64,000 nucleotides of DNA from Butyrivibrio sp. XPD2006 (GCF_000420865.1 NZ_ATVT01000004.1:124001-188000), one strand, 5' to 3'; counted from the first letter of the stretch, positions 18,169-27,782 are shown. Numbers and translations are program-made. Notes: a model not told the origin generated them from the letters alone.

Positions 18169-19398
18169 TTAAAGCTCTTTTGCCAGCTTCATTGCCAGCT
18201 CGACCGTAGCATCTGAATTGTAGTGATTATGCTCGCCCCAACGGCCAAGGCCATAGACACCACACCCTTTCATATATCTAAGTATACTATCTATTGCTTT
18301 CGGTTTGTCTATCGTGTTAACAGGATAAGCATATTCCATGTGGAAATTGATATCTCCGGCTTGCGCGTGATATCTCTCGGTTCTGGTCTCTGTCCAGTAG
18401 CCCTTAGCTCCCTCATAGAAGTTGCCGCGAACCAGTATCCTGTGATGGTCCATGTTGTTGCTTGGATAGTATATCCACTGCGCGTCTGTGTTCATGTCTT
18501 CAGGATGATAAGTAACTTCAATTGATGTGTGGATGAGCTTGCTGACAGCATCTGTGATTTCCTGCGGAACACCTGTCAGCTTCATGGATGTCCACGGAAC
18601 TGTCGACACGATTATTTCTGCCTCTATAACGGTTCCGTCCGAGAGCGTAACTCTCTTGTCGGCAGGACTAAGCTCAGTGACGCTGACACCTGTAATGAGC
18701 CTCTCACCAAGCGCCTTGCCCATCCTGAGCCACAGCTCGCCGTAACCGTATTCTTTTGGGTAAAAGAACTGTGCGTGTCCCGGCTGTGAACCGGCGGCCT
18801 TTTTTTCTCTGCAGGACTTAAGCGTATCCTCATAACTTACATTGGGGAGCTTTTCGAGCCAGTATGTACCAAGCGCGTTGAGATTATCACCAAACATCTT
18901 CATGTTATAAGGAAGCATGTACTCTTTGGCGATGAGATCTCCGAGTTTCCAGCTGATCCAGTCCACGAACTTTTCAGGCATCTCCTGCCCAGCATTACAT
19001 CCTGCAGCTGCTATGGAGTCGAGGAAAGGCTTTTGAATATTCTCAGGGAGCTCCCACAGATTGGCCTCAAAGGGATGATGGATCTCATATTCGCGCTTAT
19101 CTGCATCCGGAACAAATCCCGGTGTAAAGCGGATCCTGCTGTCCCTGTCATATTCACGCCACTCATCCTTTGGCATAAAGCCAAAAAGAAACCGACAAAC
19201 TTCAGGTCTCCTAACATCAAGAAAATGGCCTCCTCCGATATCAAGAGGAGAACCATCTACATCCTGTGACCTGCACAGTCCGCCGGCCTGCGCTTCTTTT
19301 TCAATTACCGTAAAATTTTCTTCGCCGCGCTGCCTGAGCACATTGGCGAAAGATAGCCCCGCAGGGCCTGCTCCGAGAATCAGATACTTTGTCTTCAT
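18169..19398 (-). CDS. FAD-dependent oxidoreductase (amine oxidase / UDP-galactopyranose mutase-like)
   Basis: 409 residues. An N-terminal Rossmann FAD-binding motif, LILGAGPAGLSFANVLRQRG, is followed by IEKEAQAGGLCRS and a GGGHFLD segment, as in the protoporphyrinogen oxidase/UDP-galactopyranose mutase superfamily. A second dinucleotide-related motif (IIVSTVPW) lies near 240, and the C-terminus (YGLGRWGEHNHYNSD) resembles the FAD-closing segment of mutases. Family members in polysaccharide loci isomerise or oxidise nucleotide- or lipid-linked sugars. Its place between a GT2 and a GT-C gene supports such a role, but this is inference. It overlaps the upstream GT2 stop by four bases (ATGA), so translation is coupled. 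Confidence 0.75.
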   Translation of the reverse strand: MKTKYLILGAGPAGLSFANVLRQRGEENFTVIEKEAQAGGLCRSQDVDGSPLDIGGGHFLDVRRPEVCRFLFGFMPKDEWREYDRDSRIRFTPGFVPDADKREYEIHHPFEANLWELPENIQKPFLDSIAAAGCNAGQEMPEKFVDWISWKLGDLIAKEYMLPYNMKMFGDNLNALGTYWLEKLPNVSYEDTLKSCREKKAAGSQPGHAQFFYPKEYGYGELWLRMGKALGERLITGVSVTELSPADKRVTLSDGTVIEAEIIVSTVPWTSMKLTGVPQEITDAVSKLIHTSIEVTYHPEDMNTDAQWIYYPSNNMDHHRILVRGNFYEGAKGYWTETRTERYHAQAGDINFHMEYAYPVNTIDKPKAIDSILRYMKGCGVYGLGRWGEHNHYNSDATVELAMKLAKEL

Positions 19399-20108
19399 GG
19401 TAATTTCTTAACCCTTTTCTCATTGTCTTTTAACATAAAAAGAATTCTGAGTGCCTCTGTAACTGACTTAAACTTCAAAGAAGAACTGCTGCCCGTGTAA
19501 TGGATAGGAACTTCCACCGTATTAAGATCACGGCAGTAATATCTCATCTCTGTCTGATACATATGACCCGTTGAAAGAAATGCATCAAGATTCATATTCC
19601 GGAGAACTTCAGCCTTAAATGCCTCAAATCCGCTGGTCATATCCTTGAGCCTTGTGTGAAGCACAAGGTTTGCCAGAAATGTTCCGCCACCACTTAGTAC
19701 CCTGCGATACAACGGAAGATTCTCAATTCCTCCGCCGGCAGCAAAGCGAGAGCCCCAAACGCAGTCATAGCCCTCACCAAGCTTCTCAATGAACTGCGGG
19801 ATTTCCTCGGGTTTATGGCTTCCGCCTCCATCCATCTCAATGATCTGCTCTGCACCATCTTCAAGAGCTCTTCTAAAGCCCTCAAGATAACAGCTTATAA
19901 CGCCGGTACTCTCTTTAAAATATATGCATTTTACACGTCCCGTGTGCTCGTAGCTTCTGATCACCTCAGCTGTATTGTCGGTGCTGTAGTCATCCACCAC
20001 CGGATAGATGCTGAGATTATCATAGGGAAGTCCCAGAATTCTATCCAGGACCTGCCCCATGGTATCACCCTCGTTTGCAACGGGCATAACAATTATAGTT
20101 TTTTTCAT
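19395..20108 (-). CDS. Family 2 glycosyltransferase, polyprenyl-phosphate sugar synthase type
   Basis: 237 residues with the GT-A fold: VMPVANEGDTMGQVLDRI at the start, VDDYSTDNTAEVI for nucleotide binding, and EMDGGGSHKPEEIPQF in place of the DXD loop, followed by GSRFAAGGG. This order matches dolichol/polyprenol phosphate mannose or glucose synthases (DPM1-like), which load a sugar onto a lipid carrier at the cytoplasmic face. It lacks the C-terminal membrane helices of some relatives. It starts ten bases after the ileS stop and overlaps the FAD oxidoreductase start. The GT-C-like gene two genes downstream is a logical user of its product. Confidence 0.82.
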   Translation of the reverse strand: MKKTIIVMPVANEGDTMGQVLDRILGLPYDNLSIYPVVDDYSTDNTAEVIRSYEHTGRVKCIYFKESTGVISCYLEGFRRALEDGAEQIIEMDGGGSHKPEEIPQFIEKLGEGYDCVWGSRFAAGGGIENLPLYRRVLSGGGTFLANLVLHTRLKDMTSGFEAFKAEVLRNMNLDAFLSTGHMYQTEMRYYCRDLNTVEVPIHYTGSSSSLKFKSVTEALRILFMLKDNEKRVKKLP

Positions 20109-20118
20109 CTAAGCGCCA

Positions 20119-23100
20119 TCAAACTTTCTCTACGCCTATTGTAACCTTTTCTCCGTTGATATCCCACTCTTTTGCGTTTTCAACATCAGAGCCGTATACA
20201 ACTTCGTTGGCAAGAACCTTAGTAGAGATGCTGCTCTCATTGGCCTTAACGATCTTGGCAAGCTTATCGTTGCCGTTTAAGGAAACCTTGATGTGATCCA
20301 TTACTTCGAATCCGGAATCCTTACGCATGGTCTGAACCTTACTGATAACCTCAAGAACGAATCCCTCGTTGATAAGCTCTTCTGAGAGGTTTGTATCAAG
20401 AACTACCGTGATGCCCCAGTTCTCCTGTGAGATGAAGCCCTCTTTCTGAGCCATCTCGATGAGGAGATCATCCTTAACAAGCTCAACATCCACATCATTT
20501 ACAGTGAACTTGATGTTTCCGTTTGTGTTAAGCTCATCCATTGTGGCATTTCCGTCAAGTCCCTCAAGGTATGCCTTGATAGCACCGATGTTCTTGCCGT
20601 ACTTAGGTCCCAAAGTCTTAAGCTGCGGCTTGAAGCTGTAGCTTGTAAAGTCTCTTACGTCATCTGTGAAAGCAACGTTCTTGACGTTGAGCTCTTCTCT
20701 GATGATATCTGTATAGAACTCGCCTACAGTCTGCTCAGCCTTTACATACATCTGGCCGATAGGCTGACGGTTCTTGATGTTTGCTGCATTTCTTGCTGCT
20801 CTTCCAAGTACTACGATATCAAGGACTTCTTCCATATCCTTCTCAAGCTTAGCATCGATGAGAGACTCATCAACTGCAGGGAAATCGCAGAGATGGATAG
20901 ACTCGGGAGCATCCTTAAAGCTGTTTCTTACAAGGTTCTGGTAGATCTCCTCTGTCATGAAAGGAACCATAGGAGCTGCTGCCTTGGCTACAGTTACAAG
21001 AGCAGTGTAAAGAGTCATGTAAGCAGAGATCTTATCCTGCTCCATTCCCTTAGCCCAGAATCTCTCACGGCTGCGGCGTACATACCAGTTACTCATCTCA
21101 TCGACAAAGTTATCAAGAGCCTTACCTGCTTCAGGGATTCTGTAGTTTGCAAGGTTCTCATCAACTGCCTTTACGCAGCTGTTAAGCTTGGAAAGAAGCC
21201 ACTTGTCCATAACTGTGAGCTTATCCTGCTCAAGCTTATAATTTGCAGCATCGAAGCCATCGATATTTGCATAAAGTACAAAGAACGCATAGGTATTCCA
21301 AAGTGTTCCAAGGAACTTGCGCTGTCCCTCCATAACCGCATCACCTGAGAAACGTGAAGGAAGCCATGGAGCTGAGTTTGTATAGAAGTACCATCTGATA
21401 GCATCTGCACCGTACTTCTCAAGGGCATCGAAAGGATCTACCGCATTGCCCTTACTCTTACTCATCTTCTGTCCGTTCTCATCCTGAACAAGACCAAGAA
21501 CGATAACATTCTTGAACGCAGGCTTGTTGAAAAGAAGTGTAGCCTCGGCGTGAAGTGAGTAGAACCATCCTCTTGTCTGGTCTACAGCCTCTGAGATGAA
21601 TTCTGCAGGGAACTGCTTCTCAAAGAGCTCCTTGTTCTCAAATGGATAGTGGAGCTGTGCAAACGGCATTGCTCCTGAATCGAACCAGCAGTCGATAACT
21701 TCTTTTACCCTGTGCATCTTCTTGCCGCACTTAGGGCATGTGATCTCGAACTTGTCGATGTATGGTCTGTGAAGCTCTGTAGTCTCAGCTGAAGGATCTC
21801 CTGAGAGCTCTGCAAGCTCTTTTCTTGATCCTACTGAAAGCTGATGGCCGCAGTCATCACACTCCCAGATATTAAGAGGTGTTCCCCAGTATCTGTCACG
21901 GGAGATACCCCAGTCCTGAATGTTCTCAAGCCAGTCGCCAAATCTTCCCTTACCGATTGACTCAGGAACCCAGTTGATCTCTTTATTGTTGCGGATAAGG
22001 TCATCCTTAACCTCTGTAACCTTGATGAACCAAGATGAACGAGCATAGTAAAGAAGTGGTGTAGAGCATCTCCAGCAGTGAGGATAATCGTGCTCCATCT
22101 TGGGTGCTGAGAAGAGAAGTCCTCTTGCATCAAGATCCTTGAGCACCTCAGGATCTGCGCTTACTGCACCCTCATCCATTTCCTTCTGTGTAGGCTTACA
22201 TCTGTAACCTGCAAAAGGAGTCTCAGGTTTAAGACGTCCCTCTGAATCAACCATCTGTACAAGAGGCGCATCGTACTTACGTCCGACTCTTGCGTCGTCT
22301 TCACCAAATGCAGGAGCGATGTGTACGATACCTGTACCATCTGACATTGTTACGTAGTTGTCGCAGTAGATATAGAATGCCTTCTTGTGCTGCTTGTCAG
22401 CCTCATCCTTGGCACACTGATAAAGAGGCTCATACTCCTTGTACTCAAGATCTGTTCCTACATAAGTCTCAAGAACTTCATAAGCCTTCTGACCTTCCTC
22501 CTTGGCAAGTGATCCAAGAACTGTGTCAGCAAGGGCTTCAGCCAGATAATATGTGTATCCGTCTGCCGCCTTAACCTTGATATACTTCTCATCAGGGTTT
22601 ACGCAAAGGCCGATGTTTGAAGGAAGTGTCCATGGTGTTGTTGTCCATGCAAGGAAGTATGCATCCTCTCCTGACACCTTGAAACGTACAACCGCTGTGC
22701 GCTCTTTTAATGTCTTATAGCCCTGTGCTACCTCGTGAGATGAAAGAGGTGTTCCACAGCGAGGGCAGTAAGGAACTACCTTGAAGCCCTTGTAAAGAAG
22801 ACCCTTCTTCCAGATCTCGTTAAGAGCCCACCACTCGGACTCGATAAAGTTGTCATCATATGTGATATATGGGTGCTCCATGTCAGCCCAGAATCCGACT
22901 GTACCGGAGAAGTCCTCCCACATTCCCTTGTATTTCCATACGGATTCCTTGCACTTCTTGATGAAAGGCTCCATTCCGTATTCTTCGATCTGCTCCTTGC
23001 CGTCAAGGCCAAGCATCTTCTCTACTTCAAGCTCAACAGGAAGACCGTGAGTATCCCAACCGGCCTTACGGGGAACTGTATATCCCTTCATTGTTCTGTA

Positions 23101-23310
23101 ACGAGGGATCATATCCTTGATGGCACGTGTAAGAACGTGTCCGATATGTGGCTTACCATTAGCTGTTGGCGGTCCGTCATAGAACATATACATCTCGCCC
23201 TGGCTGCGGGTATCAACGCTCTTCTGGAATATGTCTTCTTTTTTCCAGAACTCTTCTACTTTTTTCTCTCTTCCGACAAAATTCATATCGGTTTCGACTT
23301 TGTTATACAT
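20119..23310 (-). CDS. ileS: Isoleucyl-tRNA synthetase
   Basis: 1063 residues, longer than the E. coli enzyme and of the eukaryote-like class seen in many Clostridia. It charges tRNA-Ile in the cytoplasm. Visible: PPTANGKPHIGH (HIGH motif, about 46-57), GWDTHGLPVELEVEK, a zinc-knuckle-like YCPRCGTPLSSHE near 180 and a second CPKCGKKMHR pair, and the second catalytic motif QKMSKSKGN near 613. The eukaryote-like class includes enzymes tolerant of mupirocin; whether this one is tolerant is not shown by the sequence. The gene is preceded by an isoleucine T-box, and only ten bases separate it from the GT2 gene. Confidence 0.95.
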   Translation of the reverse strand: MYNKVETDMNFVGREKKVEEFWKKEDIFQKSVDTRSQGEMYMFYDGPPTANGKPHIGHVLTRAIKDMIPRYRTMKGYTVPRKAGWDTHGLPVELEVEKMLGLDGKEQIEEYGMEPFIKKCKESVWKYKGMWEDFSGTVGFWADMEHPYITYDDNFIESEWWALNEIWKKGLLYKGFKVVPYCPRCGTPLSSHEVAQGYKTLKERTAVVRFKVSGEDAYFLAWTTTPWTLPSNIGLCVNPDEKYIKVKAADGYTYYLAEALADTVLGSLAKEEGQKAYEVLETYVGTDLEYKEYEPLYQCAKDEADKQHKKAFYIYCDNYVTMSDGTGIVHIAPAFGEDDARVGRKYDAPLVQMVDSEGRLKPETPFAGYRCKPTQKEMDEGAVSADPEVLKDLDARGLLFSAPKMEHDYPHCWRCSTPLLYYARSSWFIKVTEVKDDLIRNNKEINWVPESIGKGRFGDWLENIQDWGISRDRYWGTPLNIWECDDCGHQLSVGSRKELAELSGDPSAETTELHRPYIDKFEITCPKCGKKMHRVKEVIDCWFDSGAMPFAQLHYPFENKELFEKQFPAEFISEAVDQTRGWFYSLHAEATLLFNKPAFKNVIVLGLVQDENGQKMSKSKGNAVDPFDALEKYGADAIRWYFYTNSAPWLPSRFSGDAVMEGQRKFLGTLWNTYAFFVLYANIDGFDAANYKLEQDKLTVMDKWLLSKLNSCVKAVDENLANYRIPEAGKALDNFVDEMSNWYVRRSRERFWAKGMEQDKISAYMTLYTALVTVAKAAAPMVPFMTEEIYQNLVRNSFKDAPESIHLCDFPAVDESLIDAKLEKDMEEVLDIVVLGRAARNAANIKNRQPIGQMYVKAEQTVGEFYTDIIREELNVKNVAFTDDVRDFTSYSFKPQLKTLGPKYGKNIGAIKAYLEGLDGNATMDELNTNGNIKFTVNDVDVELVKDDLLIEMAQKEGFISQENWGITVVLDTNLSEELINEGFVLEVISKVQTMRKDSGFEVMDHIKVSLNGNDKLAKIVKANESSISTKVLANEVVYGSDVENAKEWDINGEKVTIGVEKV

Positions 23311-23335
23311 CTTGAGCTCCTTTCAATAATGAAAA

Positions 23336-23604
23336 GGCCCCGTCCTTTGTAAAAAGGACGAGGCCAATAATGTACTCTCGTTATACCACCTGTTTACATA
23401 CGCGCCCTGCATTTGCAAGGTTGAATACGCTTCTCTCTAACGTGGAGATTCACGTCAGGCTCTACTCGCTTACGCTTTCAACCCTGAAGCTCGGAAGTGA
23501 TTTTCGGTCATCTATTACTCGCACTGCCTCTCACCAACCGGCAGCTCTCTGGATGCTTTTGTAGAGCCTACTGTCTTCGTCATAGCTTTTTTATTCGATT
23601 TAAT
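23336..23604 (-). ncRNA. T-box riboswitch (isoleucine specific) upstream of ileS
   Basis: Minus-strand leader between the ileS promoter and ileS. Stem I shows CAGAGAGC and GGTTGGTGAGA, then GAAAATCACTTCCGAGC, in which ATC (23501-23499) sits at the specifier position and reads as an isoleucine codon. The T-box core appears as AACAGGTGGTATAACGAGAG, whose TGG pairs with the uncharged tRNA acceptor end. It is followed by a terminator hairpin (23336-23345 with 23356-23365, GGCCTCGTCC paired to GGACGGGGCC) and TTTT. Uncharged tRNA-Ile would stabilise the antiterminator and switch on ileS and whatever is cotranscribed with it. The first base is estimated from the promoter. Confidence 0.9.
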
Positions 23605-23610
23605 GCACAC

Positions 23611-23639
23611 ATTCTACTACCTTATCAAAAAATATGCAA
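23611..23639 (-). promoter_or_regulatory. Sigma-A promoter of the ileS T-box transcript
   Basis: Minus strand: -35 TTGCAT (23634-23639), 17-base spacer, -10 TAGAAT (23611-23616). It lies directly after the oppF stop codon, and initiation is predicted near 23604. Confidence 0.65.
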
Positions 23640-23643
23640 GAGA

Positions 23644-24582
23644 TTATTTTCCCGTCCAGGCAGCAAATTCCTCATCGGTGCACTTAACAAAGTGAGTGCC
23701 ATCAACCAGGTGATCTGTACCTTTACTATAATCAATTCCGGAAGTCTTGTAATCATAATTGATGACTTCGCGGTTCTTCTCAAGCTCCGGATTGGGAATC
23801 GGGATTGCAGACAAAAGACTCTTCGTATACGGATGAACCGGATTGGAAAAGATCTCATCTGTAGTTCCCGTCTCAAGAAGGTGCCCAAGGTGAAGAACAC
23901 CGATCCTGTCGGAGATGTATTTTACCATGGAAAGATCATGGGCTATGAACAGATATGCTGTTCCAAGCTCTTCCTGAATATCCTTCATAAGATTTACTAC
24001 CTGAGCCTGAATTGATACGTCAAGAGCCGATATGCACTCATCTGCAATTACCAGCTTGGGATTAAGCACAAGAGCTCTTGCTATTCCTACTCTCTGTCTC
24101 TGGCCGCCTGAAAACTGATGCGGATATCTGTCTGCATGCTCCTTGGCAAGCCCGACCTTTTGCAGGATTGCTTCAACCCTTGCATCCCTCTCTGCTCTGT
24201 CCACGTAATGATTGTGAATGTCCAAAGCTTCGCCGATGATGTCTTTTATCTTCTTTCTGGGATTTAAAGATGCCATCGGATCCTGGAAGATCATCTGCAT
24301 CTGTAACCTCAAGTTCTTCCTGGTTTCTTTCGACATCTTCCCGGAAATATCCATTCCGCAGAAATTTATTGTTCCTTCTGTCGGATCGTAGAGCCTTATA
24401 ATACTTCTTCCGATTGTTGACTTTCCCGAGCCTGATTCTCCTACAAGGCCGTAGGTCTCGCCGGGGTAAACCTTAAAGCTGACATCGTTGACAGCTTTTA
24501 CGGTATAGGTCTTGCTCACAGGGAAAAACTGCTTAAGTCCCTTTACCTCCAAAAGAGGCTCTGCATTATAATTTGCTGCCAT
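23644..24582 (-). CDS. oppF: Oligopeptide ABC transporter ATP-binding protein OppF
   Basis: 312 residues. One of two ATPases powering peptide import. Walker [10 protein letters not shown] (48-56), Q loop QMIFQDPMASLNP, signature HQFSGGQRQRVGIA, Walker B LVIADECISALDVS and switch His in FIAHDLSMV are all intact. The C-terminal oligopeptide-transporter extension contains VHPYTKSLLSAIPIPNPE. Its start overlaps the end of oppD by 17 bases. It is the last gene of oppABCDF; no strong terminator is visible before the ileS promoter, so some read-through into the T-box leader is possible. Confidence 0.93.
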   Translation of the reverse strand: MAANYNAEPLLEVKGLKQFFPVSKTYTVKAVNDVSFKVYPGETYGLVGESGSGKSTIGRSIIRLYDPTEGTINFCGMDISGKMSKETRKNLRLQMQMIFQDPMASLNPRKKIKDIIGEALDIHNHYVDRAERDARVEAILQKVGLAKEHADRYPHQFSGGQRQRVGIARALVLNPKLVIADECISALDVSIQAQVVNLMKDIQEELGTAYLFIAHDLSMVKYISDRIGVLHLGHLLETGTTDEIFSNPVHPYTKSLLSAIPIPNPELEKNREVINYDYKTSGIDYSKGTDHLVDGTHFVKCTDEEFAAWTGK

Positions 24583-25702
24583 TTGCCTGCGCCTCCTTCT
24601 TCATTCTCTCAATCCTGTTCTTTAACTCGACAGGCATCTCAACCTTGGGTGCTCTTGGATCAAGGAGCCATGTGGCTGCAGAGTGAGTCTCTGTTATCTG
24701 GAACATAGGAGGCTCAAGCTTGTCATCAATTTCAAGGGCATAAGCATTTCTCGGTGCGAATGCATCTCCCTCCTTTTCATGAAGAAGGTTTGGCGGCGAT
24801 CCCGGAATAGTATAAAGCCTGACATCGTCTGTACCAAGATCAGGCATCGCTGACAGAAGGCCCCATGTATACGGGTGCCTTGGATCGTAAAAGATCTCGT
24901 TGATGTTTCCTACTTCTACGATCTTACCCGCATACATTACGTTTACATAATCAGCAACCTTGGCAACAACACCCAGATCATGGGTGATATAGATTACTGC
25001 GATGTCTCTTTCCTTCTGAACCTTTTTGATAAGCTCAAGTATTTTGGCCTGAATGTTAACGTCCAGGGCTGTTGTCGGCTCGTCACATATAAGAAGGTCA
25101 GGGTTACATGAGAGGGCAATGGCGATTACGACCCTCTGTCTCATTCCGCCTGAGAGCTGGTGAGGATACTGCTTCATTCTCTTTTCCGCATCCTCGATAC
25201 CAACCTCCTTAAGAAGACCGACAGCTCTGTTATATGCATCCTTCTTGTCGATCTTGTAGTGCCAGATCATACCTTCCATGATCTGTTTGCCGATGGTCAT
25301 TGTGGGGTCAAGACTGGTCATGGGATCCTGGAATACCATGGCGATCCTTCGGCCGTTAATGTGCTTTCTGATCCACTTCTTGTCCATCTTCAGGATATCG
25401 GCTTCCTTCCAGACTGCATTTGCATCGTCTTCCGGGTTGTAGTCGATTCCGCCCACATTGTCGCGGTATCTGTAGATGATCTCGCCCTTGTTGACTACTG
25501 CGTTCTTGGCAAGGATTCCCATTGCAGCACGCATGGTTACTGACTTACCGGAACCGGATTCACCAACAATGGCTACCGTCTCGCCCTGATACAGATCTAT
25601 ATTTACGCCTCTGATGGCGTGGACCTTACCGGCCGTTGTCTCAAAAGTGATGTCAAGATCTCTGACATCAAGTATTTTTTCACGTTTCTTTTCTTCACTC
25701 AT
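24566..25702 (-). CDS. oppD: Oligopeptide ABC transporter ATP-binding protein OppD
   Basis: 378 residues. The second ATPase of the peptide importer. Walker [29 protein letters not shown], signature [14 protein letters not shown], Walker [15 protein letters not shown] and [15 protein letters not shown] are present. The C-terminal region has the [16 protein letters not shown] motif; the cysteine cluster found in Fe-S-bearing homologues is not evident. The ORF is slightly longer than average through an insertion after Walker A (about 75-110). It starts six bases after oppC ends and overlaps oppF, which fits one transcript. Confidence 0.93.
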   Translation of the reverse strand: MSEEKKREKILDVRDLDITFETTAGKVHAIRGVNIDLYQGETVAIVGESGSGKSVTMRAAMGILAKNAVVNKGEIIYRYRDNVGGIDYNPEDDANAVWKEADILKMDKKWIRKHINGRRIAMVFQDPMTSLDPTMTIGKQIMEGMIWHYKIDKKDAYNRAVGLLKEVGIEDAEKRMKQYPHQLSGGMRQRVVIAIALSCNPDLLICDEPTTALDVNIQAKILELIKKVQKERDIAVIYITHDLGVVAKVADYVNVMYAGKIVEVGNINEIFYDPRHPYTWGLLSAMPDLGTDDVRLYTIPGSPPNLLHEKEGDAFAPRNAYALEIDDKLEPPMFQITETHSAATWLLDPRAPKVEMPVELKNRIERMKKEAQANGSKL

Positions 25703-25708
25703 CTGTGA

Positions 25709-26764
25709 TCACATCTCCTTAAGCTTTGGATCAAGGGCTTCTCTGAGGCCGTCTGCCACCAGGTTAAAGCTGAGCATGAGCAGAGCCATAACCACAATTG
25801 GCGGTATTATCTGGTACGGATGGGTCGTGAAGCTGTTAAAGCCCTCTGAGATCAAAGATCCAAGTGAACATCTCGGTACCGGTATTCCAAGTCCCACAAA
25901 GGAAAGGAAGGCCTCTGTGAAGATGGCTGTAGGAATAGAGAACATAACCTGAGTTATGATGGGTCCTATGATGTTCGGCAAAACTTCACTGAAAATGATG
26001 TGCATGCTTCCTGCGCCAAGAGTTCTTGATGCCAGAACAAATTCCTGCTCCTTGAGCTTTAACATCTCTGCTCTTGCGATACGGCTCATTCCCACCCACT
26101 CAGTGAGCATGAGAGCTACGATGATGGTGAGCATTCCGGGCTTAAATACAAGAAGAAGGAGTGTCACAATGACAAGTCTTGGAATTCCGTTGGCGATCTC
26201 AAGGATTCTCTGCATCACCATGTCGACTTTGCCGCCGAAGTATCCCGATATAAGACCATAGCTCATACCGATGATCATATCGATAATGGCTGCAGCAACT
26301 GCGATGATGAGTGAAACCTGCGCTCCTGACCAGGTCCTGGTCCAGATATCTCTTCCGAAGTTATCGCTTCCAAACCAGTAGAAGGTATCAGCGAGCTTAT
26401 TTTCAAAGTAGAGATTTATTGTCTTTGTTCCTGATGTTGTGGATATATTCTCATGTCCGTCAAAAAATCCCGTGTACTCGATAATAGGGATTCTCGGCGC
26501 CAGGTTCTTTTTCGAAAGATCCTGCCCCGAATATGTGTAGTCATTCATCACAGGTCCGACAAAAGCAAAGAATGTGATGACGAGGACAAATATAAGACCA
26601 AAAACCGCGCTCTTTTTCTTCTTAAATCTCGCCACAACCTCTTTCCAGAAGCTCTGGGAGGCGAAGTTTGAATCAACGAGAATGTCCTCGGTGTTGTTCT
26701 TTAATCTGAAATCCGCTTCAGTGGGAACATAAGGCTCTTTTACTGCTGCTATAGTATCTGCCAT
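25709..26764 (-). CDS. oppC: Oligopeptide ABC transporter permease OppC
   Basis: 351 residues. An N-terminal cytoplasmic arm and one membrane span (about 52-72) precede an extracytoplasmic loop (about 75-140), then the five-helix BPD_transp_1 permease domain with the EAA loop LASRTLGAGSMHIIFSEVLP, which contacts the ATPases. The C-terminus ends in FNLVADGLREALDPKLKEM, the typical OppC tail. One base separates it from oppB. Confidence 0.92.
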   Translation of the reverse strand: MADTIAAVKEPYVPTEADFRLKNNTEDILVDSNFASQSFWKEVVARFKKKKSAVFGLIFVLVITFFAFVGPVMNDYTYSGQDLSKKNLAPRIPIIEYTGFFDGHENISTTSGTKTINLYFENKLADTFYWFGSDNFGRDIWTRTWSGAQVSLIIAVAAAIIDMIIGMSYGLISGYFGGKVDMVMQRILEIANGIPRLVIVTLLLLVFKPGMLTIIVALMLTEWVGMSRIARAEMLKLKEQEFVLASRTLGAGSMHIIFSEVLPNIIGPIITQVMFSIPTAIFTEAFLSFVGLGIPVPRCSLGSLISEGFNSFTTHPYQIIPPIVVMALLMLSFNLVADGLREALDPKLKEM

Positions 26765-26765
26765 A

Positions 26766-27701
26766 TCAGTCTCCCTCCTTTGCTACACGGATTCTCGGGT
26801 CAATGATGCCGTAGAGGATATCTACCACCAGCATGATCCCGATGTACATTGCTGAATATATGAAGCTAAGTGCTATAACAACGTTATAGTCATTAGACTG
26901 GATTGCGTTTACAAGAAGTGACCCGACTCCCGGGATGGAAAAGATCTTTTCCACAACAAGGGATCCTGTCATAAGGTCAACAATGAGTGGTGCCAAAACC
27001 GTAATGATCGGAATAAGGGCGTTTCTGAGGGCATGGCTGAAGATCAGCTTGTTTCCCGAAAGACCTTTTGATTCCGCAAGGAGCATGTAGTCCGATCCCA
27101 GAACTTCTATCATCTCAGCCCTTGTGAATCTGGCAATTGAAGCCATGGTAAACATGGACAGTGAGATTGACGGAAGGACGCTGGATCCTATTACATCCTT
27201 GGCCGAAAACAGCATTGGAAACCATTTGAGTTTAAATCCGAACTGGTAAGACAGTGCCAGCGCAAACACATAGGAAGGCACCGAGACACCGATAACCGAT
27301 ATGATCGTTGCCAGAGTATCCCAGACTGTATCCTTTTTAAAGGCAGCAAGGAGTCCCAGCAAAAGACCTATAAGTGCACCTATCATTACTGCTGCAAAGC
27401 CAACTCCGATGGAGATAGGAAGTCTTGATGCGATGAGCTGCGTAATAGGTGTGTTCTTGGAAATCTTGTAGCTAACCCCCAGATCTCCTCTGAACATATT
27501 AAAGACATACTGAAAGAACTGGACTACGATTGGCTTGTCCAGACCGTATTTGGCATAAAGTGATGCTCTCTGCGCATCGTTGAGCTTCTCGTCGTTAAAC
27601 GGAGAACCCGGCATGAGCTGCATCAGGATAAAGAGAATCAGTGTGATGGCGAGCAGTGTAAAGACTGCTGTAACTACTCGTTTAAGTACGTATTTTTTCA
27701 T
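26766..27701 (-). CDS. oppB: Oligopeptide ABC transporter permease OppB
   Basis: 311 residues from the start chosen here (MKKYVLKRVVTAVFTLLAIT, ATG at 27701, with GGGGT nearby). An ATG further upstream would add 18 hydrophobic residues without a ribosome site. The six-span permease fold includes the MPGSPFNDE loop after the first helix, an EAA-type loop LAESKGLSGNKLIFSHALRN and the C-terminal DILYGIIDPRIR. It pairs with OppC to form the channel. A large hairpin separates it from oppA. Confidence 0.92.
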   Translation of the reverse strand: MKKYVLKRVVTAVFTLLAITLILFILMQLMPGSPFNDEKLNDAQRASLYAKYGLDKPIVVQFFQYVFNMFRGDLGVSYKISKNTPITQLIASRLPISIGVGFAAVMIGALIGLLLGLLAAFKKDTVWDTLATIISVIGVSVPSYVFALALSYQFGFKLKWFPMLFSAKDVIGSSVLPSISLSMFTMASIARFTRAEMIEVLGSDYMLLAESKGLSGNKLIFSHALRNALIPIITVLAPLIVDLMTGSLVVEKIFSIPGVGSLLVNAIQSNDYNVVIALSFIYSAMYIGIMLVVDILYGIIDPRIRVAKEGD

Positions 27702-27728
27702 GACTACCCCAACAAAAAGGAAAATATA

Positions 27729-27762
27729 CGCGGGGACGGATAGCTTTAAATCCATCCCCGCG
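27729..27762 (-). terminator. Intercistronic hairpin between oppA and oppB
   Basis: A 13-bp stem with one mismatch (CGCGGGGACGGAT 27729-27741 with ATCCATCCCCGCG 27750-27762). After it the minus strand reads TATATTTTCC, so termination would be partial. Such hairpins after a binding-protein gene usually raise its mRNA level over the permease genes. Confidence 0.6.
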
Positions 27763-27782
27763 CTAAAAGTTCTTTTAATCTA

